Made by a program: the position numbers and the translations under genes. Of a stretch of DNA of 64,000 nucleotides, positions 25,366-35,021 are shown in pieces (within the stretch, counting starts at the first letter, position 1; each line of letters starts with the position of its first letter). This stretch comes from Martinezella rhizogenes (GTDB taxonomy: Bacteria > Pseudomonadota > Alphaproteobacteria > Rhizobiales > Rhizobiaceae), in contig JAAMEZ010000006.1 of NCBI GenBank assembly GCA_013322215.1, positions 682,001-746,000 on the forward strand, given 5' to 3'. The notes under the pieces were generated by a model that was not told where the DNA came from, did no database searches, and was given only the letters and a program-made list of their open reading frames with translations.

Positions 25366-26109
25366 TTATATGACAACGACGGATGCAGCGACCCCAGTCG
25401 GCTTGGGAAGCACGCCGGAATTCTGCACAATCGCCAGCTCGACCGGCGACAACGAGAATTTGAAGGTGTAGGTCATGACCATCGTGGAAATGGTCGCCCC
25501 ACTGTAGAAGGAGGCTTGGTTAAAGCCCTGAGCGTTGACGGATTCAGCGAACCCGAACCACGAGCCCGTATTGGAACCCTCAGTGACGTATGCATTCCCT
25601 CGATTTGGGAAGAGCGTCATCAGAATCCGGTTAATCGCCGGAATCGAGCCATCCGTGATATTGGCTGCCGCCTTCGCATAGATCAGCGTGCGGTATGCCT
25701 CATCGGACAGTGAATAATTGCTAGTTAACGGAGCGCCGCTATAGAAAGAGCCTTGCCCAAATGTGTATGATCCGGGCGAAGCCTCATTGAAGCCGAACCA
25801 GTTGCCGGCATTGACCTGAAGGACGCGGTTGACGCCAACGATACGGCCCCACACATCGAGACCATATCCTTGGGCCGTCGCGACGTTTATCACATAATCG
25901 TAGAACGCATCCAGATTCTGCGTCGGATCGATGTAGTCTGCCAGATTGGTAATCAGCGTCGTCAGGATCGGACTGTTGGCATACTGTGAGATCACAGTGC
26001 TCCAGGGGTCGAACCCCGGCTGTGTCCCGATTGGGCTTTCCCCAATGATAAATTGGCCGACCCCATTGGGGATGCCAGCGGGAGGGCGCGGATATGGAAC
26101 GTCTGTCAT
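25366..26109 (-). CDS. DUF2612 baseplate-periphery protein
   Basis: 247 residues of DUF2612, found beside gpJ-like genes in myophages, where it probably takes the gpI position linking baseplate to fibres. Characteristic parts are SPILTTLITNLADYIDP, GYGLDVWGRIVGVNR and two related WFGF(N/A)E ... QGSFYSGA / QASFYSGA segments, an internal duplication. Four-base overlap with J upstream; ten bases to the fibre. Confidence 0.8.
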   Translation of the reverse strand: MTDVPYPRPPAGIPNGVGQFIIGESPIGTQPGFDPWSTVISQYANSPILTTLITNLADYIDPTQNLDAFYDYVINVATAQGYGLDVWGRIVGVNRVLQVNAGNWFGFNEASPGSYTFGQGSFYSGAPLTSNYSLSDEAYRTLIYAKAAANITDGSIPAINRILMTLFPNRGNAYVTEGSNTGSWFGFAESVNAQGFNQASFYSGATISTMVMTYTFKFSLSPVELAIVQNSGVLPKPTGVAASVVVI

Positions 26110-27542
26110 TAGCTGAGCGTCACGACGATGTTATTGGCGGAAACAGTCGGTACCTGATTGATGCGGACACCGATCTCGAACAGGTTGGCGACGGCTGACT
26201 GCATGCTTTCAGACCCAACCGTCTGACTAGAGGATACCGTGTATGTCCCGATTCCACCCGAGCCAGATCCAAGCGCCGTGATCGTTGTGCCCACGATGAT
26301 ATTTCCGGTGACATCCGAGATTGTCTGCCCGACTGCCAAGGCGCCGGAGGCGACTGCAGAAACGTTCAGGGTCGTGCCCGATATCGAACCAGTGAACGAT
26401 GCAGAGGCATTGTTTACCGAGCCGATTTCAATGGAAACGATCTGCGCCCACGACCCAAGTGCTGCCACCGGTGCATAAAACCGGCTGGCTAGGAGCGTGC
26501 CGCCGATCTTTGCCCGTGGACCACCATCACCGCCAGCAAAGGCGCTAATGATCGCATTCTGAATAAGCGTTGCTGCATTCGCAGGCACGAGCGTCGAGTT
26601 GACGATATTGACCGAAAAAAGAATCGGAAGCGCGGGCGGAACTTCAAACGACACAGAATAGGCTGGGTATGGCGGGACATAGCCGGCGCTGGTGTCCAGT
26701 ACCGTGACTGTCGTATTGCCGTTGTAGGCACAGCCAGGAGCTTTTTTAGACCATATGGCCTGCGCCACATCCTGGGCCTCACCGCCGACCACGGCCACAT
26801 AAAGAGAATTCGGATAAAGCGAGACGCCACCGATCGTCTGTGTCGTATTAGCATCGTTTTCGGTCACGAAAGCATCGATGACATCGGGAACCGCCAGAAC
26901 CGCCCCAAGCACGGACGGTAGAGACCCGAGGGAATTCAGAGCGACAGAGGCGGCTCGTCTAGCCTCGAATGCAGACCGGCTCTCGACGTCGTTTCCAAGA
27001 ACACCATCAGATGGATTAGTGATCGAATCCCATCCAGGAATGCTCTGGTAAATCTGATTGAGCGTACCCGCTGGACATGGGATCGGCCCCGGCACTAAGC
27101 ATTGAAATGACAGGGTGATATTGCCTGCGACCGGGATTGTCCCAGTTTCGGTGCAAATATACTGGTTTCCATCCGCGGCGATCGCCAGTGCCCCAGACGG
27201 AATAACGACACCTTCCAGGCCCGTGCAAACTGCCTGAACAGCCGTTGGCTGGGCCGGATTGCGCTCAAGGAAGTAAATCCGTGCCAGTGCGTCTTGATAG
27301 CGGCCCGAAGCGAAGGCTGGATCGAACTGCTGCGTCAGGTAAAGAAACGCCTGATTGGCATTATCAACGACTGCCGCTTCCGAAGTCGCCAACTGCCCTT
27401 GAGGCGTGTTCAGGGCTGGATTCAGATTGCCGCCGAAAGCGGCATTGATGTCCTCGATTACGCCTTCGAGCACAACCTGAGCGGACGGGAGGAGGAATCC
27501 GTTCGGCCCGAAGCTCGGGCTCGGCACATTAGTCGTAGCCAT
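26109..27542 (-). CDS. Baseplate wedge J-like protein with inserted module
   Basis: 477 residues of the gpJ family. N-terminal [18 protein letters not shown] and the region around [20 protein letters not shown] are diagnostic. It forms the wedge of the contractile baseplate with W and DUF2612. Residues 383-447 are a Gly/Thr-rich insert that interrupts the C-terminal domain and matches modules in the sheath, neck and cement proteins. Without it, length would be the usual 410 or so. Confidence 0.85.
   Translation of the reverse strand: MATTNVPSPSFGPNGFLLPSAQVVLEGVIEDINAAFGGNLNPALNTPQGQLATSEAAVVDNANQAFLYLTQQFDPAFASGRYQDALARIYFLERNPAQPTAVQAVCTGLEGVVIPSGALAIAADGNQYICTETGTIPVAGNITLSFQCLVPGPIPCPAGTLNQIYQSIPGWDSITNPSDGVLGNDVESRSAFEARRAASVALNSLGSLPSVLGAVLAVPDVIDAFVTENDANTTQTIGGVSLYPNSLYVAVVGGEAQDVAQAIWSKKAPGCAYNGNTTVTVLDTSAGYVPPYPAYSVSFEVPPALPILFSVNIVNSTLVPANAATLIQNAIISAFAGGDGGPRAKIGGTLLASRFYAPVAALGSWAQIVSIEIGSVNNASASFTGSISGTTLNVSAVASGALAVGQTISDVTGNIIVGTTITALGSGSGGIGTYTVSSSQTVGSESMQSAVANLFEIGVRINQVPTVSANNIVVTLS
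26202..26396 (-). repeat. Shared 60-residue virion module, copy 1 (baseplate J)
   Basis: Pattern [18 protein letters not shown] ... VGQTI ... [22 protein letters not shown]; same order of motifs as the other five copies. Confidence 0.8.
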
Positions 27543-27555
27543 TTAATGAGAATCC

Positions 27556-27906
27556 TTAGAAGGATGCAGCCGACGTATTGCCGTCTTCGTCAGTGATTTG
27601 CACTTGCCCGCGGACCACACGATCCTCCCACGAGGTGATGAAGCATTGCGATGTCACCACGCCGGGGACAGTCAGTGCAGCCTCATTGAAGTTTGCCTTC
27701 ATCAATGAGATCGGCGGTGCATAGCCGAGGATTTGCGTGAAGTAAGGAATTCCAAGCGCGGTATTGTAGTAAACTTCGCCCTCGAACGTCTTGATTGCGC
27801 TGGCGGCGTCTTGGGCAAGCGCATATGGAGCCGATGCCATGGCGATATTGCCAGCAGTGTCCACGGCGAGATCCCATGCCTCCACATCAAGCAAGAGAGT
27901 ATCCAT
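27556..27906 (-). CDS. Baseplate wedge W (gp25-like)
   Basis: 116 residues, the size and fold pattern of gp25/gpW-like wedge proteins (LAQDAASAIKTFEGEVYYNTA, then LGIPYFTQILGYAPP). The family initiates sheath assembly and joins wedge to hub. Fits its place between J and the spike. Confidence 0.8.
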   Translation of the reverse strand: MDTLLLDVEAWDLAVDTAGNIAMASAPYALAQDAASAIKTFEGEVYYNTALGIPYFTQILGYAPPISLMKANFNEAALTVPGVVTSQCFITSWEDRVVRGQVQITDEDGNTSAASF

Positions 27907-27907
27907 G

Positions 27908-28567
27908 TCATGTTCCTGGGTTCGGCGGTGCTTCCGGGCCAGGAGGCGTGGTCGGATGCGTATGCCCTTGAAGAGTTACGCTATCGCCAGTTCCAAACCC
28001 TGCAGTGACATTGCCCGTGACTGTGAGATTTCCCGTCATGGCGATAGAGCCTGGCTTGGTCTCGATCGTATTGCCGTTCTTATCCTGCAGCGTGATACCA
28101 TCATCGCGAAAATGGATGTACTGATCCGGCGTGTCCTGATTGAACAGGTTGCCATGATAGACGCCATCCGCGAGGTCATGCGTACGATACGAGCCGGGAT
28201 TGGATATCTGGCCTTTATTCGCTTTCAGAGACGACATATCGCGGTCACTGACCGACATATGCCCTAGGTCACCAACCTTGGGGTCATTGATGATCGTATT
28301 GCCACCGCCCTGGCTGCGGGAAACCGGAATTCCGTAGATGATTCCGTGCGGAGTCTGGTTACCCTGCCCGTCTATCTGATTGATGAGCGGTTGGACATCG
28401 ACCGTGGGCGCAGGCCCCACCCCGCCACCATGAACCGCAATGATCTTGACCGGGACCATAGTCCGGACCTCTCCCAATCTCTGCCGGATATGGAAGTCAC
28501 GAACATTGTAGTCGGAGGAATCATCAAATGTGCCCTGCTGGCCAAAGAACTTCTCTGGTGCGGCCAT
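27908..28567 (-). CDS. Baseplate spike V (Gp138-type)
   Basis: 219 residues: an OB-like N-terminal domain (about 20-110), a short beta-helix (GITLQDKNGNTIETKPGS and MTGNLTVTGNVTAGFG), and the tip LQGHTHPTT whose HxH motif binds a metal ion in spike tips. The Pro-rich end may be disordered. It pierces the outer membrane on contraction. Neighbours W and hub support it. Confidence 0.85.
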   Translation of the reverse strand: MAAPEKFFGQQGTFDDSSDYNVRDFHIRQRLGEVRTMVPVKIIAVHGGGVGPAPTVDVQPLINQIDGQGNQTPHGIIYGIPVSRSQGGGNTIINDPKVGDLGHMSVSDRDMSSLKANKGQISNPGSYRTHDLADGVYHGNLFNQDTPDQYIHFRDDGITLQDKNGNTIETKPGSIAMTGNLTVTGNVTAGFGTGDSVTLQGHTHPTTPPGPEAPPNPGT

Positions 28568-28568
28568 C

Positions 28569-29429
28569 TCACTGCGTTCCCGTCGCGATCAATTCGAGAA
28601 GCTGGAACCACTTGCCACCGGGTGTCTGCGATTCCAGCTCATAATAGATGCTCTTGACCTGCCACTTACCATTTGCAGGCGTGAGGTCGCTTTTCACCTC
28701 TACAAGCGAGAGCTGCTTTACCGCCGGATTAAACAGGCATCGGACAATCACGATGTTCTGATTGAACATCGGATAGCCGACCAAGCCGGTCTCCGGAGAA
28801 ATCAGGATGGCATCTCCCTGCCGCGGCTGCCCGCGTGGAGAGATCACCATCTTGTTCGGCTCGTAGATCAGGTCGAAATTGCCATGCCTGGCGATAGCCA
28901 TGGCCTGCGTCCAAGCTGTCCCTCCGAAATACGGGTTGGAGAGCTTGACGTTCACCCCGTTATTTTCGAAAGCAAAACCCATCTGCTTTGCGAGATTGCC
29001 CATCATCCCTGCGGCATCCGCAGAGCCGCGAATACTGAGTGCAGGGACGGGTTTTACCGCTTGGAAGGGTCCAGGTGCGGCTTCCACTCGAAACGCCACG
29101 TCTGGCATGTTCTGGGCATCTACGAAGGCAGAGAATATCTGGCCTCCGAACACGAGAGTCATCCCAGATTCGTCGTCGCCAGCTTCTACGGAGACGCTAT
29201 TCTTATACCGAGCATTCGCCTGTGTTCCGACCGTCGAAAGCTGGTTCATCAATGACAGAGGCAGACCGTAGACCGCCAACCGCATCGTATTGCTGGATAC
29301 GCCACCCGTAGCATCGATGTTGGCGGATGCCCTCAGGCCTGTAACCGTGGCTGTGTTATTTTTGCCACTTCCAAAGCTTCCGTTCGCCAAGTTAAACTGA
29401 ATTGTCAGCTTTTTCTCAGTAAACGACAT
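28569..29429 (-). CDS. Baseplate hub protein (gpD/gp44-like)
   Basis: 286 residues. No single motif names it, but length, a beta-rich pattern and position directly upstream of the spike gene fit the hub that carries it in myophages. Segments such as VFGGQIFSAFVDAQNMPDV and MMGNLAKQMGFAFEN are typical of late-control-D-like hubs. One base separates it from the spike. Confidence 0.7.
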   Translation of the reverse strand: MSFTEKKLTIQFNLANGSFGSGKNNTATVTGLRASANIDATGGVSSNTMRLAVYGLPLSLMNQLSTVGTQANARYKNSVSVEAGDDESGMTLVFGGQIFSAFVDAQNMPDVAFRVEAAPGPFQAVKPVPALSIRGSADAAGMMGNLAKQMGFAFENNGVNVKLSNPYFGGTAWTQAMAIARHGNFDLIYEPNKMVISPRGQPRQGDAILISPETGLVGYPMFNQNIVIVRCLFNPAVKQLSLVEVKSDLTPANGKWQVKSIYYELESQTPGGKWFQLLELIATGTQ

Positions 29430-29465
29430 ATCAGCGATAGACCCGAATATTGCTAAACTGCGGAT

Positions 29466-29888
29466 ATGAGCGCATGCTTCGCGCCCATGATTATTCCGTT
29501 CCTGCTCGTTCTTATTTTAGGCGCCGTGCTATTCCCGAGATTTATTCGGACGTTGCTGACGCTCATCTTCTTTGCGGTGCTGCTGTTCATTGCGTCATTT
29601 ATTGACCATGCCAGCGCAAAAGACTTGAACACAGAAAATCATGAAACGTTGATCCGCTATGCCGGGTATTTCTCAAACTGCGCCTACGGCAACGCCTATA
29701 ATAACCGCGATAAGGTTCACGAACTGAAGATGCTGGGCGGAAATGTTCCAGCCACGCTTATTCTCGCCTGTAAGCCTGTGTCAGATGAATATATCCATTG
29801 GTGCATGACTGTCGGTCACGACGAACAGAGCTGCTATGGCGATCTCGGGCTTATGGCGCAGGACGTTCTTCAACAGATCGGCGAGTAA
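29466..29888 (+). CDS. Rightward membrane/periplasmic protein, possible superinfection exclusion
   Basis: 140 residues on the opposite strand to all surrounding tail genes. Two hydrophobic stretches (IIPFLLVLILGAVLF and TLIFFAVLLFIASFI) are followed by a soluble C-terminal 90 residues with four Cys (in SNCAYG, LACKP, HWCMT, QSCYG) that could form two disulfides in the periplasm. Position and orientation mark it as a moron; membrane-anchored disulfide proteins from prophages often block other phages. No family recognised. Confidence 0.65.
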   Translation: MSACFAPMIIPFLLVLILGAVLFPRFIRTLLTLIFFAVLLFIASFIDHASAKDLNTENHETLIRYAGYFSNCAYGNAYNNRDKVHELKMLGGNVPATLILACKPVSDEYIHWCMTVGHDEQSCYGDLGLMAQDVLQQIGE

Positions 29889-29894
29889 TGTCCG

Positions 29895-30197
29895 TTAAGA
29901 AAGTTCGGTTTCGGTAAGGTAGGCGAGAAAATATCTCGTCCCAATTCCAGAATATTCCGGATCGCTAGTGCCTTGCATGTCAATCCAGGCGAAATCGCCG
30001 GAATAACCGAGATAGGCCGACCTGATGATGCGATTTTGATTTTCACAAATCACGCCGCCGATGATCAGATCATTTTCCAAATAAACGTCGATAAACAGGC
30101 CATTATAGGTCTGATAGACATTAATTTGCGTGACCTGATCATTGAGCGTCACGGTAACCGTCTGATTTGGAACGGCCTGTAGCGGAACAATCAACAT
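29895..30197 (-). CDS. Baseplate plug (Pam3 gp18-like)
   Basis: 100 residues. VPLQAVPNQTVTVTL, then INVYQ, GGVIC, YLGYSGDFAWIDMQG and SGIGTRYFLAYL follow the small plug protein described for the minimal myophage Pam3, which closes the baseplate channel. Lies between hub and Dit-like genes, as expected. Confidence 0.82.
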   Translation of the reverse strand: MLIVPLQAVPNQTVTVTLNDQVTQINVYQTYNGLFIDVYLENDLIIGGVICENQNRIIRSAYLGYSGDFAWIDMQGTSDPEYSGIGTRYFLAYLTETELS

Positions 30198-30202
30198 GTT
30201 TG

Positions 30203-30844
30203 CTATCCCGCCAATCTACCGCCAGAGGATCGTATCGCGCCAGTTTGAGCAGACTGCAACGAGGTGGCGGAAACCGGTTGAACCGTCCCACCGTTTACCT
30301 GCGAGGCTGCAGTAGGGCTCTGAGTGTTGGACATCGCCTGCACGCCTGTTTCGCGCACCTCCTCCGTCCAGACATCTATGGTGAGCAACCCTACGCCATT
30401 GGTGGCCGTCTGTCCGTAATCCCAATGCGTGAGGTTCACACTCGAATAGATCGCGATCGGCGTGACGATTGTATAGAGATTCAGGTCACCGATGATATCG
30501 CGTATCGACTGGACGAATGCGGATTTATCGTCGTCAGATCCTCCCGTTGAGAACCGGAACCGACCGTCGAAGGGAACCTGAACCTTATTATAACTGGCGA
30601 AAGCCCCCTGCTCTACGGGGTAATCAGAGATCGTATATTGCTGCCTGAAATCGAACGAGACGACGTTGTCAGCCAAGACGACTGGCGAGCCACCCAGATA
30701 GATACCCCATGGCTGCTGTAGGGAACCACTGCTGAAGAGCGAGACAGCATCCTGCGTCAGGAGTGAGATGATCTGTCCTGCGCCGGCCGCAAATAAAACG
30801 GACGGCACACCCGGCACGCGGGGAACGTTTACCGGGAATGCCAT
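30203..30844 (-). CDS. Dit-like baseplate adaptor
   Basis: 213 residues. SFDFRQQYTISDYPVEQGAFASYNKV is typical of the N-terminal ring domain of Dit-like proteins of Pam3-type baseplates, which joins the tail tube to the hub. The C-terminal 50 residues are Ser/Gln-rich and probably flexible. Overlaps the tape-measure start by one base. Confidence 0.75.
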   Translation of the reverse strand: MAFPVNVPRVPGVPSVLFAAGAGQIISLLTQDAVSLFSSGSLQQPWGIYLGGSPVVLADNVVSFDFRQQYTISDYPVEQGAFASYNKVQVPFDGRFRFSTGGSDDDKSAFVQSIRDIIGDLNLYTIVTPIAIYSSVNLTHWDYGQTATNGVGLLTIDVWTEEVRETGVQAMSNTQSPTAASQVNGGTVQPVSATSLQSAQTGAIRSSGGRLAG

Positions 30845-33189
30845 TATCGTGGCCCATAATTTGCCGTTGCTGCAGCCGTAGATCTAACCATCGCATCCGT
30901 GACCTTGCTCGCGATACCTTGAGCATCCGTCGCGTTAGGAGCGTTGACGTTGATCTGCCCAACGCTGAATTGATGCGATGTTGTAGAAGTGGATGAACGG
31001 TTGTCGTTGGAAATGGTTGACAAGCGAGAGCTGAGGGCAGCTCCGGCAAGCGAATCCCCGACAAATTTATCCATTCCCCGCATGCCACCCAGTGTGCGCC
31101 CGGTGAAGTTATCCCGACCCGTCAGGGAATTATATCCCTCGGCCCGTTCAAACATACTTGCGCCAATCGCGCCTTCCTCAGCCGTTTTGGCGCTCCGCAA
31201 CCGTTGCGCCGCCCTTGCCTCGGAACCGTTAAGCTCTTCAATGATGTGGCTGAGTTGAAGATCATAATCTTTGACGGGAACACCGCGCTCTTGCGCCATT
31301 TGCTGAAGCCGACGTTTACGAGGCCCAAGCATTTGGGCAATTCCTGTGGCGCCAATTGAATTAACTTCACCTGGGCCACCAGATGCTTCCACATTCATCC
31401 AACGGGAGATGAGCGCCTTAGCTCCTTGTGGACTGAGGCCTGCTTCTTTCGTCAATCGCTCAAAGGCATGCTGTTGACGATCTTTCGTCCACCAGCCGCG
31501 GACACCAGCGGAAGGGCCTGTAGCGCGCAGTGGGCCTGCATCACTACCAGAACTGGATGATCCGACGAGACTCCCACCGCCGAACAGAGTCCGTGCAGCA
31601 CTACCAATGGCGTTCCCTACACTCTCCAAGAACCCGACGCTGGAAGATTGCTGCTGAATGGCGACCGGCAACGGATTGCTCTTCGAAACTGGCCTCCCAT
31701 CAATCTTGGTATCGCCATTCAGGAACGCGTCAAGCGCGGCATCCCGACCGTTACCAAGCATTGCTGCACCCAGAGCGGGATTATTCTGCAACGCATCAGC
31801 GTGACCGCTTGCGTCTTTAGGGACGACGCGAGGCGTCGAATTGTTCAGGATATCATCCAAACTTTTCGTGCGCTGATAATAGCCCGAATCACGATCATCC
31901 GGGGAACCGGATGAATTTTTAATCGAGCCGCTCTGCATCCATGCTCTGTTGCCAGCGCGCATTCTGTTAAATTTATTGATGCGATCTTGCTGTTCTGGCG
32001 TTTCGATTAGACCAGCCGCATGTCTTTCCTTATATTTTTCGGCTCCCCAGATGGCAGTTCCGATGCCGGCCGCCACAATTCCAGCTTTGCCGAGGAATGC
32101 CATCAGGCCACTGCTTGCGCCCGCAGATGCTGCGGATGCACTGCCGCTACCAATGATATTGCGAAGGCTCCCGAGCATCCCAAGAGCTTTGCCGCCAGCC
32201 CAAAGACCAATCAGGATTTCAGTCGCTCGAACTACCCCTCCTAGCGCATCCGCTACTGCCTTTGCATCATTGCCGAAATCCTTGAGGCCCTGCCCGACCG
32301 CATTCCAGTCGATGGATTTCAGATAATCGGCGAACTCGCCAACGGCTTTTACAATGCCAGAATTGATCCAATCTCCATTTTTGGAAATCCAGTCCGTCAT
32401 CTTCGTTAGAAGATCGGCGATCTGTGGACCAAGCCTGTCAAGGATGGTATTGGCGAGATTGACGGCGGTCTGCTGGAGTGTCGCCCACTTTTCCTGAAGC
32501 TCTTGTGCCGCCTTGATGGCTTCGTTCTGCGGCGCGAGTTTCTTCAACTGATCAATATAGGCTCCAATGGCGGAACCGTATTTGATCATCACATTCGCAG
32601 TTGCGTCATCAATGCCCATACCCTGGGCAATGAAATGAACCTGCGACGGATCTATCTGGTTGAGTCGCTGGAGCGCTGCAGCGGTATCTTGAAGGAACTT
32701 GTCGACACCGTGATCACGGTCGATGTTCATGCCCGTTAGGGCTTGAAGCTGGGCATATTCCTTTGGAAGTGCCTGCCCGTTGCGGTGCAGGTCATAAAGG
32801 GCCTTGCCGATGCGCTCGAATGTAGCGGCTGTGGCTTCGTTCGAACCGCCTACCCGCTCGGCAGCTGCGCCCCATGCATAGAGCGTTTGTGGAGAGGTGT
32901 TGAGATTACGCGAGAACCGGCCAAGGGCAGCGTCGGCCCCTATAAGATCACCGATGAACTCCTTGATCCCGCGGGCACCAACAAAGACGGCGTAAAGCCC
33001 AAGGACTTCGCGTGTGACCTTGCTGATGGAGTCGGCAGCCTTTTTGCTCGACTCCTCAATGGATTTGCCGCCCTTGACGACTTGTTCAGTGGTCTTTTTC
33101 GAGGTGTCAGCGACCTCTTTCGAACCCTTCTTATATTCAGAAGGGTCTAATTTTAGCGCAACGATGAGGCTATCGATTATGGTCCCCAA
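30844..33189 (-). CDS. Tail tape-measure protein with tail-lysozyme domain
   Basis: 781 residues. An N-terminal helical tape region, a hydrophobic centre (AGIVAAGIGTAIWG near 370) and a C-terminal domain (about 570-720: RWMNVEASGGPGEVNSIGATGIAQMLG) resembling phage tail lysozymes or transglycosylases. It sets tail length and digests peptidoglycan during DNA entry. The start is TTG at 33189: AAAGGAGG lies seven bases upstream, inside the tail of the frameshifted chaperone, and no ATG comes near. Confidence 0.85.
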   Translation of the reverse strand: MGTIIDSLIVALKLDPSEYKKGSKEVADTSKKTTEQVVKGGKSIEESSKKAADSISKVTREVLGLYAVFVGARGIKEFIGDLIGADAALGRFSRNLNTSPQTLYAWGAAAERVGGSNEATAATFERIGKALYDLHRNGQALPKEYAQLQALTGMNIDRDHGVDKFLQDTAAALQRLNQIDPSQVHFIAQGMGIDDATANVMIKYGSAIGAYIDQLKKLAPQNEAIKAAQELQEKWATLQQTAVNLANTILDRLGPQIADLLTKMTDWISKNGDWINSGIVKAVGEFADYLKSIDWNAVGQGLKDFGNDAKAVADALGGVVRATEILIGLWAGGKALGMLGSLRNIIGSGSASAASAGASSGLMAFLGKAGIVAAGIGTAIWGAEKYKERHAAGLIETPEQQDRINKFNRMRAGNRAWMQSGSIKNSSGSPDDRDSGYYQRTKSLDDILNNSTPRVVPKDASGHADALQNNPALGAAMLGNGRDAALDAFLNGDTKIDGRPVSKSNPLPVAIQQQSSSVGFLESVGNAIGSAARTLFGGGSLVGSSSSGSDAGPLRATGPSAGVRGWWTKDRQQHAFERLTKEAGLSPQGAKALISRWMNVEASGGPGEVNSIGATGIAQMLGPRKRRLQQMAQERGVPVKDYDLQLSHIIEELNGSEARAAQRLRSAKTAEEGAIGASMFERAEGYNSLTGRDNFTGRTLGGMRGMDKFVGDSLAGAALSSRLSTISNDNRSSTSTTSHQFSVGQINVNAPNATDAQGIASKVTDAMVRSTAAATANYGPR

Positions 33190-33192
33190 CGA

Positions 33193-33323
33193 TCAGCCTC
33201 CTTTATTTCTATTGTGTTCATTGATCAGGCGAGTGTTGTGCCCGTCGATCTTGGACACTTCGATGATGTCATAAACATCTTCGACAGAAAGGAACTCGTT
33301 CAAATCCCTTAGCGCTGTGGTTT
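33193..33323 (-). CDS. Tail-chaperone T extension made by -1 frameshift
   Basis: A second frame continues past the stop of the chaperone gene and reads TTALRDLNEFLSVEDVYDII then EVSKIDGHNTRLINEH, the standard C-terminal extension of tail assembly chaperones. It has no start of its own. It lies in the -1 frame; the in-frame AAA at 33321-33323, preceded by A, allows a one-base backward slip (A-AAA to AAA). The product would be a longer G-T protein, made in minor amount. Confidence 0.7.
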
Positions 33324-33815
33324 TGCTGGGCGAGATCGAGAGAACCGTACCGATGGATCTTGGGAGATTGGGGTATTCGAGGAGTTCGACGCCGATGTGC
33401 CCAAGGTTGACTTCGACTGGTCGGCGGGATTCGAAAAACCCAGATGGAGATTCAGCACCTCCTTGCGAAGCTGCAGGAGGGTTTGGACTTCTTCGATATC
33501 CTCATCCATCAGAGGCCTGACGATAGCCAGATTCTTGAGGTTCGGCTTGACTGAGACGCAATCCAGCATCTCATCCAAGAGCGGCTTGACATCCTCGAAG
33601 TGAACCTTCGTGATTGCCTCGATACCCAGATAGGCCAGTGCCTGCATGCCACCGGAAGCCGCCTGACCGATATCAACACCAGAACGGGCCACGGCCATAA
33701 GCGCACGCATCGCCCACTGTTCAGCCTGCATGGCCGGCATTTCCTTGATATGAAACACCTTGCCTTGATCACGCCCCTCGTCAGTGATCGACACGTCAAT
33801 CTCTTTGCGAGCCAT
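33309..33815 (-). CDS. Tail assembly chaperone (G-like)
   Basis: 168 residues. The position just before the tape-measure gene and the frameshift extension identify it. It coats the tape measure during tube assembly. The last 40 residues are Ser/Pro-rich and lead into the slip site. An MAVARSG ... LAYLGIEAI helix-rich core fits the family. Confidence 0.78.
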   Translation of the reverse strand: MARKEIDVSITDEGRDQGKVFHIKEMPAMQAEQWAMRALMAVARSGVDIGQAASGGMQALAYLGIEAITKVHFEDVKPLLDEMLDCVSVKPNLKNLAIVRPLMDEDIEEVQTLLQLRKEVLNLHLGFSNPADQSKSTLGTSASNSSNTPISQDPSVRFSRSRPAKPQR

Positions 33816-33825
33816 AAGCTAAGCC

Positions 33826-34260
33826 TCAAAGTGGATTCGGAACGATGCTTTCCCAGCGGATCAGCGCTTGCCGGCCCTGCAGGATTTTGGCGCCTGCCGG
33901 AATGGGGGGCCAACTAATCAGGGCACCGTTATTGGAGGTATAGGTGGTGCCCAAGGCTGGTAGGGTGGTTTCCCCGAAGCAGCGAAGCGTAGTCACTTGC
34001 GTACGTGAGATACCCCACCAGGTGTCGAAAATATCGCCGGACTCGGAATCCGCCTGGATATAGAACGTCTGATCGATCGGGTTGAGGACTGTGCCGGCCG
34101 ACAACCTTCCATCGACACCCATTGCCGTCTGGGTCAATTCGACTGTGGGGGCGTCATAGACATTATCGGTCATAAAGCCCTGAATAGTGACCGGGGTATT
34201 GAAGAGCCCCGGAATTCTGAGCGTGATGATCGCGTCGGCGACCGTAAGAGTTCTTGCCAT
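33826..34260 (-). CDS. Tail tube protein
   Basis: 144 residues, beta-rich, with a typical tube pattern (IPGLFNTPVTIQGFMTDN and the long loop region near AMGVDGRL). It polymerises inside the sheath. It should sit directly after the sheath gene, but an HNH endonuclease gene separates the two. Confidence 0.7.
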   Translation of the reverse strand: MARTLTVADAIITLRIPGLFNTPVTIQGFMTDNVYDAPTVELTQTAMGVDGRLSAGTVLNPIDQTFYIQADSESGDIFDTWWGISRTQVTTLRCFGETTLPALGTTYTSNNGALISWPPIPAGAKILQGRQALIRWESIVPNPL

Positions 34261-34270
34261 TGTAGGCTCC

Positions 34271-35005
34271 TCAATTGGGATGATAATCTGGATGCCGCCG
34301 GTTCGACTTCGAATGATTTTCCGATGCGGTCAGAATTTGCAGATTTGTCTCGATATGCAGTCCACACACCCAATCAGATTGGAGCGGGTAAATATGATCG
34401 ACATGATGCTTGATGCCGGTTTCCATTGTGAGCCGACGCGCCTCGGCATAAATCGCCCTAATTGCCTTTTCATCCGCCCAAGGTGGCGTAGCTTGCAATT
34501 TTGCGGCTTTTCGCTTCATGAAAAGAGCTGCACATAGGTCTGTATTCGCAGCCTTCCATTCCTTCGCTTTGGCCAGTTCCTCTTCTCGATTGAAGAGATA
34601 TTGTTCGCGGCGATATTGCTTCAGATGTTCGGCATTTTCTTCACGCCAAGCATCCTGCATTTCCCTAAATCGTTCTGCGTTCTCTTCGCGCCATTTTGCC
34701 GTGACTTCTTTGCAGCGATCTGCATTTTCTAGCCGCCATTTCTGAGCACGATCCTTTTCGCGCTCTGTATTTGCGGCGTAATAGTCCTTATTTCTTTTTG
34801 TCTGTTTGTCTTTATTTCGATCCCGATAGCGCTGCTGGGAAGCCTTATCCCTTTCGGGATCTATTTCTCGGCGTCGCCTTGCTGTTTCTCGACCAAGGCG
34901 ACGCTTATTTTCTAGACGACAGGACGGGCATCGAATTGGTTGCCCTCCTATTTTTTCATGATCAAATGATGCCTTGCAATCCACACATTCGAGAACCTTT
35001 TTCAT
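34271..35005 (-). CDS. HNH homing-type endonuclease between tube and sheath
   Basis: 244 residues. An N-terminal zinc ribbon (CVDCKASFDHE ... CPSC, residues 7-29), a charged helix with about three copies of a W(R)xENAExxxE unit (about 80-140), and a C-terminal HNH core HHVDHIYPLQSDWVCGLH ending NLQILTASENHSKSN. Free-standing HNH genes of this kind are selfish DNA endonucleases of phages. It interrupts the otherwise compact sheath-tube pair. Confidence 0.82.
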   Translation of the reverse strand: MKKVLECVDCKASFDHEKIGGQPIRCPSCRLENKRRLGRETARRRREIDPERDKASQQRYRDRNKDKQTKRNKDYYAANTEREKDRAQKWRLENADRCKEVTAKWREENAERFREMQDAWREENAEHLKQYRREQYLFNREEELAKAKEWKAANTDLCAALFMKRKAAKLQATPPWADEKAIRAIYAEARRLTMETGIKHHVDHIYPLQSDWVCGLHIETNLQILTASENHSKSNRRHPDYHPN

Positions 35006-35021
35006 CCTCGAATTATACCAT

